A program made the position numbers and the translations under genes. DNA of 12,137 nt from JBFIHZ01 sp041601535. GTDB taxonomy: Bacteria > Pseudomonadota > Gammaproteobacteria > Xanthomonadales > SZUA-36. The notes beneath the pieces are model-generated. The model was not told the origin of the DNA, did not search any database, and was given only the letters and a program-made list of their open reading frames with translations. Of the stretch, positions 6,411 through 12,137 are shown piece after piece (position 1 is the first letter of the stretch; every line of letters starts with the position of its first letter). Location of the stretch: assembly GCA_041601535.1 (NCBI GenBank), contig JBFIHZ010000098.1:1-12137 (forward strand), given 5' to 3'.

Positions 6411-9400
6411 GTGGTACTGACCAAGATTTCACTTTCCAATCCGGTTGCGGTCATCGTGGCCGGAATACTGATTGCCATTTTTGGCACCATCAGCATGTTC
6501 CGCTTGCCCATCCAGCTGGCACCGGAAATCGAACGGCCCGAGATCTCCATTTCAACCGTGTGGCGGGCGTCCGCGCCCAACGAAGTTGAATCTGAGATCG
6601 TCGAACCGCAGGAAGATGTGCTGCGTGGCCTGCCGGGCATGTTGCGGATGCAGTCAACCGCCAACTTTGGCCGCAGTTTTATCAACTTGCAGTTTGATAT
6701 CGGCACGGATATGAACCGTGCGCTGATCGAGGTGATGAATCGTCTCAACCAGGTGCCGCGCTACCCGGTGGATGCGGATGAACCGATCATCAGCGTGGGC
6801 GGCGATGAGTTCGAGAAAGTCATCGCCTGGTGGGCCATTCTGCCCAAGCCGGGCAATACCACGCCCATTGAAAGTTATCAGGACTTTGTCGAGGACACGG
6901 TAGTAACGCGGATGGAGCGCGTACCGGGAGTATCCAATGTCGGTGCATTCGGTGGCCGGCAACATGAAGTTCGCATTACCTTTGATCCCTACAAAGCCGC
7001 CAATATTGGCCTGGACCTGACCGAAATATCCAGTGAACTGGGTGCCAATGCCGATGTCTCGGCTGGCCTGAGCGAGGTGGGCCGGCGGCAATACACCCTC
7101 AGGTTCAGCGGTAAATACGATGTCAGTGCGCTGGGCGACCTGGTGCTGGAATGGCGTGATGGCAAACCGGTGCGGCTGAAAGACATCGCGGTTATCAGCA
7201 TGGCCATGGTCGATACCTCCAATATCCTGCATCAGAATGGCGGTTCGTCCATTGCCATCAATGCCTCACCCGAGTCGGGTGTGAATGTGCTGGAAGTGAT
7301 GCAGGGCTTGCGCGAAGCGGTGGCCGACCTGGCGGCCAATGAACTGGACCGCGCCGGCCTGACCATGTCCAATAATTACGACGAAACCGAGTACATCACC
7401 GCTTCCATTGGCATGGTGCGCAACAACCTGTTGCTGGGTATGACGCTGGCAGTGGTGGTGCTGTGGTGGTTTCTGCGCAAGTTCAGGGCCACCCTGATTG
7501 TCGCGCTGGCCATTCCGCTGTGTCTGTTCACTGCATTTATGGTGCTGGATTTCAACGGCCGCACCCTGAATATCATTTCGCTGGCCGGCCTGGCCTTTGC
7601 CACCGGCATGGTGCTGGATGCGGCCATCGTGGTGCTGGAAAACATTTTCCGGCAGCGTGAAGCGGGCCGGCACGGTGACGAGGCGTCCTTGCGAGGCACT
7701 GCCCAGGTGTGGGGCGCACTACTGGCATCGACCGCCACCACGGTGGCCATTTTCATGCCGGTGGTATTCCTGGAGGATGAAGCCGGCCAGTTGTTTGGTG
7801 ATCTGGCGATCACTATTTCCGCTGCGGTCATTGCTTCCTTGCTGGTGGCCGTTACGGTACTGCCATCGGCGGCCGCCAACTGGGTCAAGGGACATGCCAT
7901 CGAGGATCATCATCAGCACTGGTGGCGGAAGGTATCCGGCCTGATCATGAAGCTGACGGATTCACCACGCCAGCGCTGGACGTGGATCGGCCTGTTGACC
8001 GTGGTCCCGCTGATGCTGGCGCTGGTATTGATTCCGCCAGCGGATTACCTGCCAGAGGGTAAGCAGAACTTCTTTATGGGCTTTATCGTCACTCCGCCGG
8101 GCATGGGGCTGGAGAACGCCAGGACCGAACTGATCGAAGTGATTGATGAGCGCCTGGAGCCCTACCTGAGCGGCGAAAAGCAGCCGCAACTGGCCAGCTA
8201 TTTTCTCGGCATGTCGCGGGGGTTCGGCACATTTTTCGGCGGCAGGGCAGAAAAGGGCGCGGAGCTGGATGACCTGGTCGGATACATGAACCAGGAGATT
8301 TCCGGTTTTCCCGATTCGTTTGGCTTTACCAACCGGGTGCCGTTGTTTGGCGGATCGCGGGGTGGCCGGCAGATAGACATTGATCTGTCCGGTGAATCCT
8401 TTGAATCCCTGTTACCGGCCGGCCGGCTGGCTTTTGGCCTGTTGATGCAGGAATTACCTGGCGCCAACGTGCGGCCCGTTCCCGGGCTTGAGCTGGCCGA
8501 GCCCGAAATCCGCCTGATACCGGATGACCGCAAGATCGCCGAAGTGGGTTGGAACCGGGCGCGCATGGCAACCGTTATCCGTGCCATGGGCGACGGTGCG
8601 TTCCTCGGAGAGTATTTCGATGGCACACGCCGCTACAACGTGGTGATGCGGGCCGAAGAATGGCACACCCCGGAAGAGCTTGCCGCCCTGCCTGTGGCCA
8701 CCGCCAGCGGTGAAATTCAGACCATAGGTGAATTGACGGAGGTCACGCGCACTGCCGGTCCTTCCCAAATCCGGCGCATCGACCGCAAACGCACGCTGAC
8801 CTTGCGTGTAACCCCGCCCAGCGGCATGGCCATGGAAGAGGCCATCGGGATCGTGCAGGAGAAAGTGGCACCAGTGATACTGGAGAATATGCCGCAAAAC
8901 AGTTCCATTGCCTACCGCGGAACCGCCGAAGCACTGGATCAGGCATTGACCAGCATGTCCGGCAGTTTCCTGCTGGCCGTGGTGATTCTGTACCTGTTGA
9001 TTTCGGCCCTGTTCCGTTCATTTGTCGACTCCCTATTGGTGGTACTGACCATACCGATGGCCACCGTCGGCGGCATCATCGCGTTGCGCATCATGGATCT
9101 GGCTTTGTTCGCCAGCGGGGGACAGAAAATGGACCTGCTGACCATGATTGGATTTGTCATCCTGCTGGGTCTGGTAGTCAACAATGCCATTTTGTTGGTC
9201 TACCGGGCGCGTGACGGTGAACGCGAAGGACTGGACCGCCGCGCCGCGGTGGCCAGCGCGGTGAATTTGCGCCTGCGCCCCATTCTGATGAGTACCATGA
9301 CCAGTATTTTCGGTATGCTGCCGCTGATGCTGATGCCGGGTGCAGGCACCGAGCTGTACCGCGGCATGGCCACGGTGATCGTGGGTGGTATGCTCGTCAG

Positions 9401-9491
9401 CACCCTGTTTACACTGATTCTCCTGCCCAGCCTGTTACGCATGAATGAGGACGCCAGAATGGCCATCCCATCGGCAACGGAAACTGCCTGA
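6411..9491 (+). CDS. RND superfamily efflux transporter permease (AcrB-like fold)
   Basis: Inner-membrane pump subunit of 1026 residues, the usual size for the hydrophobe/amphiphile RND exporters. TM1 is at about 11-30, followed by a large periplasmic domain. TM2-6 span about 335-490, TM7 about 523-543, then a second periplasmic domain, and TM8-12 about 840-1010. The TM4 motif is GMVLDAAIVVLENI with Asp403 at the AcrB Asp407 position, but Ala404 replaces the second Asp (Asp408). The TM10 motif is GLVVNNAILLV, with Asn924 in place of AcrB Lys940. The RLRPILM motif of TM11 (Arg954, Arg956) is kept. It should use the proton gradient to export a drug, lipid, solvent or other amphiphile; the substrate cannot be told. 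The start is GTG at 6411 (MVLTKISLSNPVAV), with AAGGG at 6397-6401; an in-frame ATG at 6378 is cut off by a TAA. It is the first gene of a three-gene unit, and its TGA directly abuts the adaptor ATG. Confidence 0.95.
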   Translation: MVLTKISLSNPVAVIVAGILIAIFGTISMFRLPIQLAPEIERPEISISTVWRASAPNEVESEIVEPQEDVLRGLPGMLRMQSTANFGRSFINLQFDIGTDMNRALIEVMNRLNQVPRYPVDADEPIISVGGDEFEKVIAWWAILPKPGNTTPIESYQDFVEDTVVTRMERVPGVSNVGAFGGRQHEVRITFDPYKAANIGLDLTEISSELGANADVSAGLSEVGRRQYTLRFSGKYDVSALGDLVLEWRDGKPVRLKDIAVISMAMVDTSNILHQNGGSSIAINASPESGVNVLEVMQGLREAVADLAANELDRAGLTMSNNYDETEYITASIGMVRNNLLLGMTLAVVVLWWFLRKFRATLIVALAIPLCLFTAFMVLDFNGRTLNIISLAGLAFATGMVLDAAIVVLENIFRQREAGRHGDEASLRGTAQVWGALLASTATTVAIFMPVVFLEDEAGQLFGDLAITISAAVIASLLVAVTVLPSAAANWVKGHAIEDHHQHWWRKVSGLIMKLTDSPRQRWTWIGLLTVVPLMLALVLIPPADYLPEGKQNFFMGFIVTPPGMGLENARTELIEVIDERLEPYLSGEKQPQLASYFLGMSRGFGTFFGGRAEKGAELDDLVGYMNQEISGFPDSFGFTNRVPLFGGSRGGRQIDIDLSGESFESLLPAGRLAFGLLMQELPGANVRPVPGLELAEPEIRLIPDDRKIAEVGWNRARMATVIRAMGDGAFLGEYFDGTRRYNVVMRAEEWHTPEELAALPVATASGEIQTIGELTEVTRTAGPSQIRRIDRKRTLTLRVTPPSGMAMEEAIGIVQEKVAPVILENMPQNSSIAYRGTAEALDQALTSMSGSFLLAVVILYLLISALFRSFVDSLLVVLTIPMATVGGIIALRIMDLALFASGGQKMDLLTMIGFVILLGLVVNNAILLVYRARDGEREGLDRRAAVASAVNLRLRPILMSTMTSIFGMLPLMLMPGAGTELYRGMATVIVGGMLVSTLFTLILLPSLLRMNEDARMAIPSATETA

Positions 9492-10556
9492 ATGAACATA
9501 AAAACTCCGCTCAACAAACGCTGTCTGCCACACCTGTTGTTGCTGTCGTTCTGGCTGATCACGCCATTGACCATGGCGCAGTTTGGCGGCCCCGCGCCGG
9601 TGAAGATCGCGCTGGCGCAGACGCAAGCCATCGCGCCGGTCACCCTGGTGCCGGGGACTGTGGTAAGCCGTAATGACGCACGCCTGGCTGCCGAAGTGGA
9701 GGGGCGCCTGATCTCGGTGGCGGAAGTGGGCACCGTGGTTTCGGCCGGTGATGTGCTGGCCGAAATCGATAGCCAGCCACTGCGGCTGCTCAACCAGGAG
9801 CTGCAGGCCGAGATTGTGCGCGCACAGGCACGGCTGAATTTTCTGGAGAGCGAACTGAAGCGCTTCGCCCGCCTGGCTGAGTCCAACCTGGCGGCACTGA
9901 GCCAGCTGGAGCAGACCCGTTCGGAACGCGACGTCGCCCAGGGTGATCTTGACGTGGCCCGGGCCCGCCTCGCGCAGAATGCAGACCAGCTGAAGCGTGC
10001 CCGCCTGGTGGCCCCGTTTGATGGGCTGGTGGCTGAACGCTTAATGAGCCCTGGCGAACACGCCACGGTAGGTGGGATAGTAGTGCGGTTGGTAGACACG
10101 GCCCACCTTGAGGTCATTGCCCGGGCGCCACTGGATTACCTGGATTTCGTTCAGCCGGGCGATAGCCTGAGCCTGCGTTCAGGCGCAGGTACTGTCATGG
10201 CGACCGTCCGTACCACCGTGGCGGTGGGCGATGAGCGGACACACCAGTTCGAATTGCGCCTGGATATCGCCGGTAACTCATTGCCGCTGGGCCAGACCGT
10301 GCGGGTAGCGGTTCCGGTCTCCAGTGCCAGCAGTGTGCTGACCGTTCCACGCGACGCGCTGGTGCTGCGCCCGGAAGGACAAAGCATTTTCGTGGTGGAT
10401 GACAACAATGAAGCCCGGCAGGTCATGGTCACTACCGGCATTGGTTCGGATGACAGGATCGAGGTCAAGGGGGATGTGAGCGACGGCGACCGTGTCGTTA
10501 TAAGGGGCAATGAACGGCTTCAGCCCGGGCAATCCGTGTCCGTTATGGACAGTTAA
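9492..10556 (+). CDS. RND efflux periplasmic adaptor (membrane fusion protein)
   Basis: Periplasmic adaptor of 354 residues that should link the upstream RND permease to an outer-membrane channel. An N-terminal signal peptide (about residues 1-29) ends in TMA before Gln30. No lipobox Cys follows, so signal peptidase I cleavage is expected rather than lipidation. The split lipoyl domain is seen at about 57-99 (AAEVEGRLISVAEVGTVV, then GDVLAEID) and 170-190 (RLVAPFDGLVAERL). Between them an alpha-helical coiled-coil hairpin (about 100-168) is rich in Leu, Glu, Arg and Gln and would contact the outer channel. A beta-barrel and membrane-proximal domain (about 200-350) completes the fold. The ATG follows the permease stop with no gap and there is only a weak Shine-Dalgarno, so translation is probably coupled. 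Adaptor genes more often precede the permease; here the order is reversed. The stop overlaps the next start in TAATG. Confidence 0.94.
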   Translation: MNIKTPLNKRCLPHLLLLSFWLITPLTMAQFGGPAPVKIALAQTQAIAPVTLVPGTVVSRNDARLAAEVEGRLISVAEVGTVVSAGDVLAEIDSQPLRLLNQELQAEIVRAQARLNFLESELKRFARLAESNLAALSQLEQTRSERDVAQGDLDVARARLAQNADQLKRARLVAPFDGLVAERLMSPGEHATVGGIVVRLVDTAHLEVIARAPLDYLDFVQPGDSLSLRSGAGTVMATVRTTVAVGDERTHQFELRLDIAGNSLPLGQTVRVAVPVSSASSVLTVPRDALVLRPEGQSIFVVDDNNEARQVMVTTGIGSDDRIEVKGDVSDGDRVVIRGNERLQPGQSVSVMDS

Positions 10557-11878
10557 TGGCTCATGCGGTAAGCGCCAGCCGCGGCAGGAGGATCGTTGAA
10601 AGCCTGATACGTGTTGAGCCTGGCGAATGGGTGCGTCTGCTGCTGGCGTTTTCCTACTTTTTTTTCCTGTTGGGTGGTTACTTTATGCTGCGGCCCATTC
10701 GCGGCACGGTGGCAGCCTACAACAGTGACATTCTCCACTGGCTTTATACCGCCACGTTCATCACCATGCTGGCCATTGTGCCGCTGTTCGGCTGGGTAGT
10801 GGCGCGGTTTCGGCGCGGGCAGTTCATTCCCGCCATCTACCTGTTTTTCATCAGCAACCTGGCGCTGTTCATGCTGGGGTTTGAAGGTGAGGCCACGCCG
10901 CTGTGGATCCAGCGGGTGTTCTATGTCTGGCTCAGTGTGTTCAACCTGTTCGTGGTGTCGGTGTTCTGGAGTTTTATGGCCGATATATTCCGCCCCGGCC
11001 AGGCACAGCGTCTGTTTGGTTTTATCATGGCGGGTGGCAGCCTGGGCGCGATCATCGGCCCTCTGATCACGGCTGGGCTGGTGGGCGATAACGGCGCGGT
11101 CGGGGTAATGGCGGTGGCGCTGGCTTGCCTGTTGCTGGCCACCCTGATGGCGGTCATCCTGGGCCGTTATCAGCGCCGGGATACTCGTGCGCCGGCACCC
11201 GTCATCGGCGGCAGCGTATGGCAAGGGGCGGTGCGCGTTTTCCGCTCCAACTACCTGTTATATGCCTGCCTGTTGATGCTGATGCACAACCTGACGGCCA
11301 CGTTTCTGTATAACGGCCTGGCCGTACTGGTGCATGAGCATATCGCGGGCTTTGAGCAACGCACCGTGTTTTTTGGCTATATCGATCATGTGGTGCAGAT
11401 CCTGGCATTCACGCTGCAATTCTTTATCACCTCCCGCCTGGTGGCTTTTTTCGGCATGCCCAAAACGCTGGTGGCCATTCCCTTGTTGCTGGCCGGTGGC
11501 TTTATGATACTGGGCAGTGCGCTGGGCGTGGTGCTGTTTGCCGCGGTAGGCGTGGCACAGCGCTCAATGAACTACGGCATTCTCGGGCCCACCAAGGAAA
11601 TGCTGTTTACCGTGGTGGATCGTGAAGCCCGCTACAAGAGCAAGAATTTCATCGATACCGCCGTCTACCGCGGCAGCGATGTTACCGCCAGTTGGGTGTT
11701 CAAGGGCCTGACCAGCGCCGGGCTGAGCATCCAGCAGATTGCCTGGCTGTATGTGCCGGTGATGGGTGTGTGGGCCTGGGGTGCCTGGCAACTGGGCAGA
11801 ATGTACACCCAGCTGCGCGCACAGGTAGAACACAACAGCAACGCTGCGGAAGCGGCAGCGGCGCAAAAATCCGGCTGA
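10556..11878 (+). CDS. 12-TM MFS-type transporter related to Tlc/NTT nucleotide translocases
   Basis: A 440-residue polytopic inner-membrane protein, nearly all hydrophobic helices. Helix 1 is followed by MLRPIRGT with Arg46 and Arg49, comparable to the basic motif after TM1 of Tlc/NTT ATP/ADP translocases. The mid region FYVWLSVFNLFVVSVFWSFM parallels the Tlc TM4 region but lacks its Glu. Near the C-terminus, the charged segment at about 347-375 contains K-S-K-N-F-I-D-T-A-V-Y-R-G, like the K-G-K-A-A-I-D-V signature of NTT proteins. From memory, such proteobacterial proteins are usually annotated simply as MFS transporters or NTP/NDP-exchange-like; none in a free-living host is, to my knowledge, shown to carry nucleotides. 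Substrate and direction are unknown. The ATG overlaps the adaptor stop by one base (TAATG), which argues for translational coupling with the RND pump. A strong AGGAGGA lies inside the gene (10586-10592), but no in-frame start codon follows it, so the upstream ATG is kept. Confidence 0.75.
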   Translation: MAHAVSASRGRRIVESLIRVEPGEWVRLLLAFSYFFFLLGGYFMLRPIRGTVAAYNSDILHWLYTATFITMLAIVPLFGWVVARFRRGQFIPAIYLFFISNLALFMLGFEGEATPLWIQRVFYVWLSVFNLFVVSVFWSFMADIFRPGQAQRLFGFIMAGGSLGAIIGPLITAGLVGDNGAVGVMAVALACLLLATLMAVILGRYQRRDTRAPAPVIGGSVWQGAVRVFRSNYLLYACLLMLMHNLTATFLYNGLAVLVHEHIAGFEQRTVFFGYIDHVVQILAFTLQFFITSRLVAFFGMPKTLVAIPLLLAGGFMILGSALGVVLFAAVGVAQRSMNYGILGPTKEMLFTVVDREARYKSKNFIDTAVYRGSDVTASWVFKGLTSAGLSIQQIAWLYVPVMGVWAWGAWQLGRMYTQLRAQVEHNSNAAEAAAAQKSG

Positions 11879-11885
11879 TTGACGG

Positions 11886-11903
11886 CCGGCCTTATGCGGC
11901 CGG
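11886..11903. terminator. Hairpin between convergent genes, possible terminator
   Basis: CCGGCC (11886-11891) and GGCCGG (11898-11903) form a perfect 6-bp GC stem with a 6-base loop. It lies 8 bases after the stop of the Tlc-like transporter and includes the stop codon of the convergent ABC ATPase. There is no T run on the 3' side of the stem on either strand; a run of A (11905-11909) follows on the plus strand. It may slow or stop transcription in both directions, but it is not a classical intrinsic terminator. Confidence 0.3.
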
Positions 11904-12137
11904 GAAAAACCGTGGCCCGTCCTTGCCCACCAGAGTCTCAACCCTGCAGTCATATAATGCCTGCAAATGTTCTTCGTTCAGCAGTTCAGAACAGGTGCCA
12001 GCCTGCCATTGACCGTCACCAAACAGCATCAGCACATGGCTGCAGTAGCGCGCCGCCAGGTTGACATCGTGCAGGGCGGCCAGCGCCGCCACGCCTTTTG
12101 AGGTGGTCAGTTGCCGGATCATGCCCATGATCTCCAC
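11892..12137 (-). CDS. C-terminal part of an ABC transporter ATPase, FecE/HmuV/BtuD-like
   Basis: The last 82 codons, including the stop, of a leftward gene that continues past the right edge. The H-loop (switch) His is in ALHDVNLAARY, at visible residue 23, followed by MLFGDGQWQAGTCSELL. That tail pattern, with a later LQALYDCRVETLVG segment, is typical of ATPases of FecCD-type importers for siderophores, heme or cobalamin. The first visible codon is GTG within the domain, so it is an internal Val and not the start; Walker A, the signature motif and Walker B lie outside the window. The product would power import from the cytoplasmic side of the inner membrane. The gene is convergent with the Tlc-like transporter, with 13 bases between the stops. 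Which substrate it serves cannot be decided here. Confidence 0.85.
   Translation of the reverse strand: MEIMGMIRQLTTSKGVAALAALHDVNLAARYCSHVLMLFGDGQWQAGTCSELLNEEHLQALYDCRVETLVGKDGPRFFPAA

Noticed and set aside
9200..10117. Minus-strand open frame of 305 codons crossing the permease-adaptor junction
   Set aside because: Its translation is low-complexity, rich in Ser, Arg, Thr and Ala, as expected of an antisense shadow. Both plus-strand genes here are certain.
10586..10592. Strong AGGAGGA suggesting a later start for the Tlc-like transporter
   Set aside because: The TTG six to seven bases downstream is out of frame and the in-frame codon is GTT, not a start. The TAATG-coupled ATG at 10556 is better supported.
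12135..12137. GTG at the right edge as the start of the ABC ATPase
   Set aside because: The visible part begins just before the H-loop, deep in the ATPase domain. The GTG must be an internal Val codon, with the gene continuing beyond the window.

Overview
The window looks like an ordinary chromosomal segment of a gammaproteobacterium. The reasons are a moderately high GC content, dense coding, a bacterial GlnRS close to the E. coli type, and a LemA/M48 pair beside an RND efflux operon. The genus cannot be fixed from the sequence. I see no insertion sequence, phage gene, CRISPR array, rRNA or tRNA, and no abrupt change in composition.

Layout. The left edge holds the first 25 codons of an unidentified leftward gene (77..1). 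It diverges from glnS (181..1866, +), glutaminyl-tRNA synthetase. A small hairpin and an extended -10 promoter candidate separate glnS from lemA (1962..2543, +). lemA is followed after 62 bases by an M48 metalloprotease of 649 residues with a C-terminal TerB-like helical extension (2606..4555, +). That pair is a plausible membrane or envelope quality-control unit. Only 8 bases later, on the opposite strand, ends a GMC-family alcohol dehydrogenase resembling AlkJ/BetA (6141..4564, -).

A 269-base non-coding region (6142..6410) separates the GMC gene from a rightward three-gene unit. It contains a perfect 6-6-6 inverted repeat and other weak regulatory signals. The unit is an RND efflux permease (6411..9491), its periplasmic adaptor (9492..10556) and a 12-TM transporter resembling Tlc/NTT nucleotide translocases (10556..11878). 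The permease stop abuts the adaptor ATG, and the adaptor stop overlaps the next ATG by one base (TAATG), so the three are almost certainly co-transcribed and translationally coupled. No outer-membrane factor gene is visible, so the pump presumably borrows a TolC-like channel encoded elsewhere. The right edge holds the C-terminal end of a leftward ABC transporter ATPase of the siderophore/heme/cobalamin importer type (beyond 12137 to 11892).

The most interesting points are two. The RND permease lacks part of the canonical AcrB proton-relay set: Ala at the second TM4 Asp position and Asn at the TM10 Lys position. The RND pump is also tightly coupled to a Tlc-like carrier. Neither amounts to a demonstrated new system; both are leads.
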